64,000 nucleotides of DNA from Polaribacter sejongensis. Lineage in GTDB: Bacteria > Bacteroidota > Bacteroidia > Flavobacteriales > Flavobacteriaceae. The notes beneath the pieces were generated by a model. It had not been told where the DNA came from and made no database searches. It worked only from the letters and a program-made list of their open reading frames with translations. The translations under genes and the position numbers were made by a program. The stretch spans positions 62,001 to 126,000 of the forward strand of contig NZ_CP150667.1 of the NCBI RefSeq assembly GCF_038024065.1, given 5' to 3'. The stretch's first letter is position 1. The number at the start of each line of letters is the position of its first letter. Below, piece after piece: positions 34,116 to 41,694 of the stretch.

Positions 34116-34784
34116 ATGGCACAATTTTCAAGATTAGAAGTAGCGCAAGTAATGAAAGAAACAGGAATGATTCCTTTATTTTTTCATAACGATATAGAAT
34201 TAAGTAAAAAAGTATTAAAAGCATGTTACGATGGTGGAGCTCGTTTAATGGAGTTTACAGCACGTGGAGATTTCGCTCACGAAGTTTTTGGAGCGTTAAC
34301 TAAATACGCTATTGCAGAATTACCAGGTATGATTATGGGAGTTGGATCTGTAACAGACGCAGGAGCAGCATCTTTATACATGGCTTTAGGAGCAAACTTT
34401 ATTGTAACTCCGGTTTTAAGAGAGGATATTGCAATTGCTTGTAACCGTAAAAAAGTATTATGGTCTCCTGGTTGTGGTACTTTAACAGAAATTACTAGAG
34501 CGGAAGAATTAGGATGTGAAATCGTAAAATTATTCCCTGGTGATATTTATGGACCACAATTTGTAAAAGGAGTAAAAGGACCTCAACCTTGGACTAGCTT
34601 AATGCCAACAGGTGGAGTTTCTCCAACGGAAGAAAACTTAAAAGGTTGGTTTGATGCAGGTGTAACTTGCGTTGGAATGGGATCTAAATTAATTTCTAAA
34701 GAAATTATAGCAAATGAAGATTACGCTAAATTAGAAAAAGATGTGAGAGCAGCTTTAGCTATTGTAAAAGCAGTAAGAAAATAG
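34116..34784 (+). CDS. eda: KHG/KDPG aldolase
   Basis: 222 aa, cytoplasmic TIM-barrel class I aldolase. Glu46 (RLMEFTARGD) and the Schiff-base Lys137 (CEIVKLFPGDIYGPQF) match the catalytic Glu45 and Lys133 of E. coli Eda; TPVLRED and SPGCGTLTEI are also conserved. Cleaves KDPG to pyruvate and glyceraldehyde 3-phosphate. Works directly after KdgK, completing the lower Entner-Doudoroff/uronate pathway. Followed by a strong terminator. Confidence 0.94.
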   Translation: MAQFSRLEVAQVMKETGMIPLFFHNDIELSKKVLKACYDGGARLMEFTARGDFAHEVFGALTKYAIAELPGMIMGVGSVTDAGAASLYMALGANFIVTPVLREDIAIACNRKKVLWSPGCGTLTEITRAEELGCEIVKLFPGDIYGPQFVKGVKGPQPWTSLMPTGGVSPTEENLKGWFDAGVTCVGMGSKLISKEIIANEDYAKLEKDVRAALAIVKAVRK

Positions 34785-34809
34785 TCTAAACTATTTTTAT
34801 AAATTTAAA

Positions 34810-34838
34810 ACTCCAACTGAAAAGTTGGAGTTTTTTTT
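34810..34838 (+). terminator. Rho-independent terminator of the kdgK-pfk-eda operon
   Basis: Perfect stem ACTCCAACT / AGTTGGAGT with GAAA loop, followed by eight Ts. Confidence 0.95.
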
Positions 34839-34934
34839 GTCTTTACAATTAAATATGGTCTATACTTTTTTGCATTTCGTCGATACTTTAACATTTCTGA
34901 CCAACCACCTAAATAATACTCAATTAAATTAACT

Positions 34935-34942
34935 TAGATTTG
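34935..34942 (+). promoter_or_regulatory. Candidate -7 element for the NO-sensing operon
   Basis: TAGATTTG fits TAnnTTTG, 26 bases before the receiver-gene ATG at 34968. No convincing TTG -33 element at the right distance. Confidence 0.4.
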
Positions 34943-34967
34943 TATACATAAATTTAAAACCTCTGTA

Positions 34968-35381
34968 ATGTCCAAAAGCTTAAAAATATTATTAATAGAA
35001 GATAATCTTATTGAAATAATGAAAATGAAAAGAACACTTTCATTATTAAAATTAGAACATACAATTCAAGAAGCTAAAAATGGTGAGGAAGCTTTAAAAA
35101 TCTTAGAAGATAAAAGTAATTTTCCTGATTTAATTTTACTAGATTTAAACATGCCAAAAATGAGTGGTATAGAATTTTTATCTATTCTAAAAAAGGATGA
35201 AAATATACAGCATATTCCTACTGTAATTTTAACCACATCAGATAATCAAAGAGATTTAGACCAATGTTATAAAATTGGGGTTTCTGGTTATATTTTAAAA
35301 CCTTTAAAATATGATGATTATGTTCAGAAAATTGAAAAGGTTTTATCTTATTGGAGTACAAATGAATTAAAAAAATATTAA
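34968..35381 (+). CDS. Single-domain response regulator (receiver only)
   Basis: 137 aa, one REC domain of the Rcp1-like type, no output domain. The acidic pocket is Glu11-Asp12, the phosphoacceptor Asp59 (LILLDLNMP), the switch Thr is in ILTTSD and the Lys is in LKPLKYDD. Likely acts as a phosphate sink, a shuttle to the HPt protein, or by protein contact. First gene of a seven-gene operon, 2 bp before H-NOX. The stand-alone receiver next to two kinases and an HPt argues for a branched phosphorelay. Confidence 0.92.
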   Translation: MSKSLKILLIEDNLIEIMKMKRTLSLLKLEHTIQEAKNGEEALKILEDKSNFPDLILLDLNMPKMSGIEFLSILKKDENIQHIPTVILTTSDNQRDLDQCYKIGVSGYILKPLKYDDYVQKIEKVLSYWSTNELKKY

Positions 35382-35383
35382 AG

Positions 35384-35923
35384 ATGAAAGGGATAGTTTT
35401 TACAGAGTTTTTAGATTTAGTTGAGGAAAAGTTTGGTTTAGAAATGGTTGATAAAATTATTTCTCAATCAGAATTGGCTTCTGAAGGAGTGTATACATCT
35501 ATAGGAACCTATAGTTTTTCTGAAATGTTACAATTGGTAACTAACTTAAGTGGTAATACAGGTATTTCTACAGATGATTTACTTCTAGTTTATGCAGAAC
35601 ATTTTTTTTCCGTTATAAAAACGAGTTACCCAGGTCTTTTAGAAACATATAAAGATCCAATAGAAATGTTAGCGTCTATTGAGAACCATATACATGTAGA
35701 AGTTCAAAAAATATATCCAGATGCAGAACTTCCAACATTTGTTGTCGAAGAAAAAACAGACAACTCTATTATAATGCTTTATAAATCTAGCAGAGCGATG
35801 CATCATTTTGGATTAGGTTTAATGAACAAAACTTTTGAACATTTTAATTCAAAGGCATCTATTGTTTTAGAGAAAATTAAAGAAGACGGAACAGAAGTAA
35901 GGTTTATTGTCCACAAAATTTAA
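35384..35923 (+). CDS. H-NOX heme nitric-oxide/oxygen-binding protein
   Basis: 179 aa, stand-alone H-NOX. The N-terminus KGIVFTEFLDLVEEKFG is typical. IENHIHVEVQKIYPDAELP (99-117) contains the proximal heme histidine (His104, or the nearby His102), and Y-x-S-x-R is present as Tyr133-Lys-Ser135-Ser-Arg137, which binds the heme propionates. In other bacteria such proteins bind NO and inhibit or release a cognate histidine kinase. The second gene in the operon, it is followed 82 bp later by a PAS histidine kinase. Ligand selectivity (NO over O2) is expected for non-clostridial H-NOX but is not readable with certainty here. Confidence 0.93.
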   Translation: MKGIVFTEFLDLVEEKFGLEMVDKIISQSELASEGVYTSIGTYSFSEMLQLVTNLSGNTGISTDDLLLVYAEHFFSVIKTSYPGLLETYKDPIEMLASIENHIHVEVQKIYPDAELPTFVVEEKTDNSIIMLYKSSRAMHHFGLGLMNKTFEHFNSKASIVLEKIKEDGTEVRFIVHKI

Positions 35924-36005
35924 AAAAGGATTTATTTATATCAGAATTTTTTTAAGAGCTAAAAATAAATTAAATTTAAGAGCTATATTATAAAAGAAAT
36001 ATAAA

Positions 36006-38390
36006 ATGAATACCCCCTTAAAAGAAAATCAAGACCAAATAGGAATATTACAACGCGCTCTAAAACGCGAAAAAGCAGCAAGGAAAGCTGCCGAGAAAAT
36101 TCTTGAAGATAAGTCTAGGGAATTATATTCTAAATCTGAAGAGTTAACAGAACTTTTAAATGAGAAATCATCTACACTAGAAGGAGTTTTTAAGAACATT
36201 AATGATGCATATTTAGTTATGGATTTATATGGAAATGTTTTAAAGATGAATGAAGTTGCTGTAGAAGTTTTTGGCTATGATATAAATGAAGAGGCATTTA
36301 ATCTTTCAAAAATTGTTTACAAAGAAGATTTAGAATATACCGCTAAATCTTTTAATAAATTATATACAGAGGGTTCTTTTAATGATTATACCGCAAGAAT
36401 TGTTGATAAGAATAATAATCTAAAATGGATAGAAGTAAATTGTTCTTTAATTTATAATAAAGAAAATAAACCAATTGCTGCCCAAGGTATTATTAGAGAT
36501 ATTAGCGAATGGGTAAGGATGAAAAAGCAATTAGAAGATCAAAAACACCAGTTAAGTATTATTATTAATAACTCTCCTATCGGTATTACTTTATCTAGAA
36601 ATGATCAAAAAGGATTATTATTAATAAATAATTCTTTAAAAGAAATGTTAGGTTATTCTTCAGAAGAATTTGATAATATTAAAGTTGGGGATTTAACGCA
36701 CCCAGAAGATATAGAAAAATCTAAAAAACTAACAGATCAACTTTATAGAGGAATAATAAGTACTTATAATTTAGAAAAAAGATATATAAAAAAGAATGGC
36801 AATATTTTATGGGCAAAAGTTACAGTTACTGCCGTAAAAGATGACAATAATATTATTAACTATAATGTAGTTACCGTAGAAGATATTGAGAAAGAAAGAT
36901 TAGATAAAGAAAAAATTATAGAGTCAGAAAATAGATTATCTGCGCTTGTTTTAAATTTAAATAGTGGTATTATTTTAGAAGATGAAAATAGAAAGATAGT
37001 TTTATCGAATACCAAGTTTTGTCAACTATTTAATATAGATGTACAACCAACTGATTTAATAGGTATGGATTGTAGAGAAGCATCTGAACAAAATAAAGTG
37101 TTATTTAAAGACTCTTCTAATTTTGTTCAAAGAATGAATGAAATTGTAGAAAATAAAGTAGCTGTTTTTGGTGAAGAACTAAAAATGGTTGATGGTAAAA
37201 TTTTAGAAAGAAATTATACACCTGTTATAGTTAACGGAAAAATAAAAGGTTATTTATGGGCATTTAGTGATGTAACCTTAGAGAAGAAATATAACTTAAG
37301 TTTAGAGGTCGAAAAAGAAAAATACAGCAATATTATAGCCAACATGAATTTAGGATTGGTAGAGATTAATATAGATGATCAAATTTCGATGGTAAACCAA
37401 AGTTTTTTAGAAATGTCTGGTTATGCCAAAGAAGAATTATTAGGAAAAATAGGTCGTGATATTTTTACATTTAACGGAGATTTAGATATTATAAAAGATC
37501 AAAAAGAAAAACGACTTAGAGGTGAGTCTACTTCTTATGAACTTAAAACGAAAAATAAAAAAGGAGAAACTAAATATTGGTTGGTAAGTGCTGCTCCTAA
37601 TTACAATTTATTTGGAGAAAATATTGGGTCTATTGCCTTGAGTCTTGATATTACAGAAATTAAAAAATTAGAATTACAAAAAGAACAAATTTTAAAAGAA
37701 CTAGAAAATAGTAATGAACACTTACATGAATACGCACATATTGTTTCTCATGATTTAAAATCTCCGCTTAGAAGTTTAGAAGCTTTAATTTCTTGGATTA
37801 AAACAGATAATGAAGGGAAATTTGATGAAATGACACTGCAAAATTTTGACCTTTTAGAAACAACACTTGAAACTATGGAAAAATTAATTTCTGATGTTTT
37901 AGAGTATTCGAGTGCAGGATCTAGTACACAAGAAGATCAAGAGGTAAATTTAAATACTACGTTATGCGATTTACAAAAGGTTTTATTTATACCAGAAAAC
38001 ATCTCTGTAAACGTATTAAAAGTATTACCTGTTTTAAAAGGAGATAAAACCAAGTTTCAACAATTATTTCAAAATTTTATAAGTAATGCTATAAAATTCT
38101 GTGATAAAGAAACAGGACTTGTAGAAATAGATTATAAAGATAAAGGTACCTTTCATCAATTTTCTGTAAAAGATAATGGTATTGGTATAGAAAAAAAATA
38201 TCATAGTAAAATATTTGAAGTGTTTACCTCTTTAAATAAAAGAAAAGATTCAACTGGTATAGGGTTATCAATTGTTAAAAAAATAATTGATTTACATGAA
38301 GGAGAAATTTGGTTAGAAAGTGAATCAAATAAAGGAACTACTTTTTACTTTACCATAAAAAAAAAACTAAATGAAGACCGTACAACTTAA
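36006..38390 (+). CDS. Soluble multi-PAS sensor histidine kinase
   Basis: 794 aa, no membrane segments. The N-terminal coiled coil ILQRALKREKAARKAAEKIL (14-33) is of the type seen in kinases paired with H-NOX or FIST sensors. About four PAS domains follow (roughly 55-175, 180-300, 310-425, 435-555). HisKA has phosphoacceptor His582 in HIVSHDLKSPL; the HATPase_c domain (about 670-790) has NFISNAIKF, DNGIGI and GIGLSIVKK. All sensory input seems cytoplasmic, consistent with control by the H-NOX and FIST proteins. The 3' end overlaps the FIST gene by 20 bp, so they are translationally coupled. Confidence 0.9.
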   Translation: MNTPLKENQDQIGILQRALKREKAARKAAEKILEDKSRELYSKSEELTELLNEKSSTLEGVFKNINDAYLVMDLYGNVLKMNEVAVEVFGYDINEEAFNLSKIVYKEDLEYTAKSFNKLYTEGSFNDYTARIVDKNNNLKWIEVNCSLIYNKENKPIAAQGIIRDISEWVRMKKQLEDQKHQLSIIINNSPIGITLSRNDQKGLLLINNSLKEMLGYSSEEFDNIKVGDLTHPEDIEKSKKLTDQLYRGIISTYNLEKRYIKKNGNILWAKVTVTAVKDDNNIINYNVVTVEDIEKERLDKEKIIESENRLSALVLNLNSGIILEDENRKIVLSNTKFCQLFNIDVQPTDLIGMDCREASEQNKVLFKDSSNFVQRMNEIVENKVAVFGEELKMVDGKILERNYTPVIVNGKIKGYLWAFSDVTLEKKYNLSLEVEKEKYSNIIANMNLGLVEINIDDQISMVNQSFLEMSGYAKEELLGKIGRDIFTFNGDLDIIKDQKEKRLRGESTSYELKTKNKKGETKYWLVSAAPNYNLFGENIGSIALSLDITEIKKLELQKEQILKELENSNEHLHEYAHIVSHDLKSPLRSLEALISWIKTDNEGKFDEMTLQNFDLLETTLETMEKLISDVLEYSSAGSSTQEDQEVNLNTTLCDLQKVLFIPENISVNVLKVLPVLKGDKTKFQQLFQNFISNAIKFCDKETGLVEIDYKDKGTFHQFSVKDNGIGIEKKYHSKIFEVFTSLNKRKDSTGIGLSIVKKIIDLHEGEIWLESESNKGTTFYFTIKKKLNEDRTT

Positions 38391-39516
38391 AAAGCATAAA
38401 AATACTGATTGGAAATATTTATCAGAGAAAATAGATTTAATAGCACCGTTAGTCCTTGTTTTTGGTAATCGATATTTATTAGAAGATAAGTCTATTTTTG
38501 AAGAAATTAGAACTATTTTTAAAAATGGACATATTGTTTTTGGTTCTGCTTGTGGTGATATTTCTTCAGAATCTATTGATGATGAAACAATAACGATTAC
38601 TGCAATAGAGTTTGAGAAAAGTAGTTTTGTAATTAAGACATCTAATGTTTTAAGTGAAGATTCAGACGCTAAAATAGATAGTTTTTCAGTTGGTAAAGAA
38701 TTAATAAGTCAATTGCCAAAAGAAGGTTTAAAGCACGTTTTTGTACTCTCTGAAGGAAGTTTTATAAATGGTAGCCAATTAACTAGAGGAATGAATGCCG
38801 CTACTGACAATAATTTATTAATTACAGGTGCTTTGTGTGGTGATGATGCACGATTTGAAAAAACAATTTCTTCTTACAACGAAAATCCTAAACCAGGAGA
38901 AATGGTGGCAATAGGTTTATATGGAGAAACCTTAGAAGTTACATTTTCTATTAATGGAGGTTGGACACCTTTTGGACCAGAAAGAGTAGTAACCAAATCT
39001 AAAGGAAATATTTTATATGAGTTAGATAATTTACCAGCTTTAGATTTATATAAGAAATATTTAGGTGAAAAATCTAAAGAATTGCCAGGTGCAGCATTGT
39101 TATATCCTTTAAATGTAAAATCTGAAGATGGTACAAATACAATTGTGCGAAGTATATTAAATATAGATGAAGAAGAGAATTCTATGATTTTAGCAGGTGA
39201 TATCGTAGAGGATACTAAAGTACAATTAATGATGACCAATGTAGATAACATTGTAAATGCAGCAGAAAAAGCAGCCATAAATGCTTTGGAATTTAGAAAG
39301 AAGAAACCAGAATTAGCAATTTTAGTAAGTTGTATTGGTAGAAAATTAGTTTTAGACCAAAGAGTAGAAGAAGAAGTAGAAGAAGTAATGGAAGTTGTTG
39401 GTGATACTGCAACGGTTACAGGGCTGTATTCTTATGGAGAAATAGCGCCTTTTATAGGAGAAAATAGTTGTCAACTGCACAACCAAACCATGACTGTTAC
39501 ATTAATAAGCGAGTAA
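38371..39516 (+). CDS. FIST-domain sensor protein (possible NosP-type NO sensor)
   Basis: 381 aa, soluble. FIST_N (about 30-215): VFGSACGDISSESIDDETIT, VFVLSEGSFINGSQLTRGMN and TGALCGDDARFEKT. FIST_C (about 220-375): ALDLYKKYLGEKSKELPGAALLYP and the ILVSCIGRKLVL block. FIST is a ligand-binding sensory domain. A subgroup, NosP, binds heme and NO and controls a co-encoded histidine kinase. Lying between two kinases, in one operon with H-NOX and HPt, it is a good NosP candidate, but heme binding cannot be shown from sequence. Overlaps the gene before (20 bp) and is TAATG-coupled to the gene after. Confidence 0.88.
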   Translation: MKTVQLKKHKNTDWKYLSEKIDLIAPLVLVFGNRYLLEDKSIFEEIRTIFKNGHIVFGSACGDISSESIDDETITITAIEFEKSSFVIKTSNVLSEDSDAKIDSFSVGKELISQLPKEGLKHVFVLSEGSFINGSQLTRGMNAATDNNLLITGALCGDDARFEKTISSYNENPKPGEMVAIGLYGETLEVTFSINGGWTPFGPERVVTKSKGNILYELDNLPALDLYKKYLGEKSKELPGAALLYPLNVKSEDGTNTIVRSILNIDEEENSMILAGDIVEDTKVQLMMTNVDNIVNAAEKAAINALEFRKKKPELAILVSCIGRKLVLDQRVEEEVEEVMEVVGDTATVTGLYSYGEIAPFIGENSCQLHNQTMTVTLISE

Positions 39517-40559
39517 TGAATTCTTTATTAAAAAGACAAATAAGAAAATTTCTTCCCAAAGAATTGCAGTCTAATAAAGAATTAGACCAATTTTTAGGAG
39601 CTATAGATAAATCTTACAGTACTTCAGAAGAACAGTTTTTAATGTTGCAAAGAGCAACAAAATTTAGTTCAGATGAATTGTATAGTGCTAATGAACAATT
39701 AAGAGAGGAGTCTAATTCTCAAAAAAAAGTAATTTCAAAGTTAGAAAGTGTAATTGATAAATTACAGTTTTACGATTTAAAAAGTAATCGTCCAAAAGAG
39801 GGGATAGATTCTTTAAAATTGGTTGATTTTATAGACAATCAGACCAAGGAAATTATTAAAATAAATCAGCAGAAAGACAAGCTTTTAAAAAACTTAGAGC
39901 GTCAAAATCAAGAGTTAAATGATTATGCACACATGGTTTCTCATGATTTAAAGTCGCCTTTGCAAAGCATTGAAGCATTGACTGCGTGGGTCTTAGAAGA
40001 TTATTCTGGGGTTTTAGATGCTGCCGGAAAGGAAAATTTACAATTTATTAGGGAGAATGTAGAGAAAATGGATACACTTGTAAAAGGAATCTTAGAATAC
40101 TCTACAATCGGTAGAATAGAAAAAGAAATTTATAATGTAAATTTAAATGATTTAGTAAATAACCTAATAAAGAAAAACGAAAAATTAAATAGTGCTACTT
40201 ATATAATTCCTGAAAGATTACCTACCATAAAAGGGGATAAATTTAGATTAGAGCAATTATTTTTACATTTATTAGACAATGCTGTAAAATTTAATGATAA
40301 AAAAGAACCTACGGTAGAGATAGGTTTTACTGAAGATTCTGATTTTTGGAAATTTTACATAGAGGATAATGGAACTGGAATTGATAACAAATATTTTGAT
40401 AAAATATTTGTTGCGTTTCAAAAATTAGAAGATGATTATAAATCTACTGGAATAGGTTTGTCTATCGTAAAAAAAATTGTTGAAGTATATAATGGAGAAA
40501 TTTATCTAAAATCAGAGCAAAATGTGGGTTCTACTTTTTACTTTAGCATAAAAAAATAA
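39516..40559 (+). CDS. Soluble sensor histidine kinase (FIST-associated)
   Basis: About 347 aa from the ATG at 39516, which overlaps the FIST stop as TAATG; the frame is open further upstream to 39468, but that would run well into the FIST gene. N-terminal coiled-coil region (about 20-85: LDQFLGAIDKSYSTSEEQF, ELYSANEQLREESNSQKKVI), no PAS or membrane segment. HisKA has His143 in YAHMVSHDLKSPLQS; HATPase_c has HLLDNAVKF, DNGTGI and STGIGLSIVKK. The lack of its own sensor domain implies that the FIST protein provides the input. The kinase domain closely resembles that of the 794-aa kinase. Confidence 0.9.
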   Translation: MNSLLKRQIRKFLPKELQSNKELDQFLGAIDKSYSTSEEQFLMLQRATKFSSDELYSANEQLREESNSQKKVISKLESVIDKLQFYDLKSNRPKEGIDSLKLVDFIDNQTKEIIKINQQKDKLLKNLERQNQELNDYAHMVSHDLKSPLQSIEALTAWVLEDYSGVLDAAGKENLQFIRENVEKMDTLVKGILEYSTIGRIEKEIYNVNLNDLVNNLIKKNEKLNSATYIIPERLPTIKGDKFRLEQLFLHLLDNAVKFNDKKEPTVEIGFTEDSDFWKFYIEDNGTGIDNKYFDKIFVAFQKLEDDYKSTGIGLSIVKKIVEVYNGEIYLKSEQNVGSTFYFSIKK

Positions 40560-40561
40560 AG

Positions 40562-40879
40562 ATGGAACAACCAAACTTAATATATATAGAACAATTAGCT
40601 AGAGGAGATGAATCTATTAGAACAGAGCTTATTGGGGTGATTAAAACAGAGTTTCCTGAGGAAAAGAAAGAATACCATGATAGCTTAGAGCATAAAAAAT
40701 TTAAAAAAATTGAAGAAAATGTTCATAAGATTAAACATAAAATTAGTATTTTGGGACTTGAAAAGAGTTACGAAATGGCAAATAAGTTTGAACATAATCT
40801 TAGAGAACAAAGTTTAGAAGGTCAGGAAGATTTTGATGAAATTTTAAAAGCAATTTCAGACTATATAGAAACTATATAA
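40562..40879 (+). CDS. HPt phosphotransfer protein
   Basis: 105 aa, four-helix HPt fold. Phosphoacceptor His55 in NVHKIKHKISILGL (53-66), the H-x2-K-(H/G)-(S/K)-x3 pattern of HPt domains, followed by KSYEMANKFEHNL. Stand-alone HPt proteins relay phosphate between receiver domains. It starts 2 bases after the kinase stop and ends 5 bases before the LytTR regulator. It could collect phosphate from the two kinases through the 34968 receiver and deliver it to the LytTR regulator, or to the receiver-GT2 fusion downstream (inference). Confidence 0.88.
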   Translation: MEQPNLIYIEQLARGDESIRTELIGVIKTEFPEEKKEYHDSLEHKKFKKIEENVHKIKHKISILGLEKSYEMANKFEHNLREQSLEGQEDFDEILKAISDYIETI

Positions 40880-40884
40880 GTTGT

Positions 40885-41595
40885 ATGAATTGTATTATTA
40901 TTGATGATGAAAAAATGGCAAGGGCTATTATAAAAACCCTTTGTAATGAAGTTAAGTCGTTAAACGTTGTTGAAGAATTTTCTGGCGCTATTGAAGCCAT
41001 GAAATATTTGATAGAAAATACGGTAGATTTAATTTTCTTAGATATTCATATGCCTGGTTTTAGTGGATTAGACTTTATAAAAACCTTAAAAAATCCACCT
41101 AAAATTATCTTAACAACTTCAGATCCTAAGTTTGCCATTGAAGCTTTTGAGTATGATTTTATTGTAGATTATTTATTGAAACCGTTAGGATTACCTAGAT
41201 TTAAGAAAGCTATTCTTAAAGCAGAAACTAAAACGATTTCTATTAATGAGCCTAAAAAAGAAGTTGTTGAGTCTAAAAAAGTTGATAACGATTTTTATAT
41301 TAATATCGATCGTAGATTAATAAAAATAGACTTACCAAGTATTTACTTAATAGAAGCTAAAGGAGATTATATTAAAATAAAAACAGAAACCAAAGATTAT
41401 ACAGTTCACTCTACACTTAAAAAAATAGAAGAGAAGTTGCCCGAATCCCTTTTTTTAAAAATACATCGTTCATATATCATTAATATTAAAAAAATTATAG
41501 ATATTGAAGATAATAGTGTTCTTATTAAAAAAGATGTAATTCCTGTTAGTAGGTCTAAACGTCCAGAATTAATGAAAAGATTAGATTTACTTTAA
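40885..41595 (+). CDS. LytTR-family response regulator
   Basis: 236 aa. REC domain 1-120 with Asp7-Asp8, phosphoacceptor Asp53 (LIFLDIHMP) and Lys in LLKPLGLPRF. The LytTR DNA-binding domain (about 138-236) includes IDLPSIYLIEAKGDYIKI, HSTLKKIEEKLP and the RSYIINIKKI strand. It is the only DNA-binding output of the operon. Targets unknown; the T9SS surface protein 99 bp downstream and the polysaccharide genes beyond it are the nearest candidates. Confidence 0.93.
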   Translation: MNCIIIDDEKMARAIIKTLCNEVKSLNVVEEFSGAIEAMKYLIENTVDLIFLDIHMPGFSGLDFIKTLKNPPKIILTTSDPKFAIEAFEYDFIVDYLLKPLGLPRFKKAILKAETKTISINEPKKEVVESKKVDNDFYINIDRRLIKIDLPSIYLIEAKGDYIKIKTETKDYTVHSTLKKIEEKLPESLFLKIHRSYIINIKKIIDIEDNSVLIKKDVIPVSRSKRPELMKRLDLL

Positions 41596-41679
41596 TGGTT
41601 TATCTAAACACTTCTTACAACTTATCTATAGTTAAAGTGTAAGCAACTAATAATCAATAAATTTAGTGTACTTCCTGCT

Positions 41680-41687
41680 TATTTTTG
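41680..41687 (+). promoter_or_regulatory. Candidate -7 element before the surface-protein gene
   Basis: TATTTTTG fits TAnnTTTG, but it lies only 7 bases before the ATG at 41695, which would give an almost leaderless mRNA. The -33 region is weak. Confidence 0.3.
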
Positions 41688-41694
41688 TGATATA

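Noticed and set aside
38874..39278. 134-codon minus-strand frame
   Set aside because: Antisense to the FIST gene; no recognisable family.
39468..39515. Longer N-terminus of the second histidine kinase
   Set aside because: It would overlap the FIST gene by 49 bp and has no conserved sequence; the TAATG overlap at 39516 is the usual coupling arrangement.
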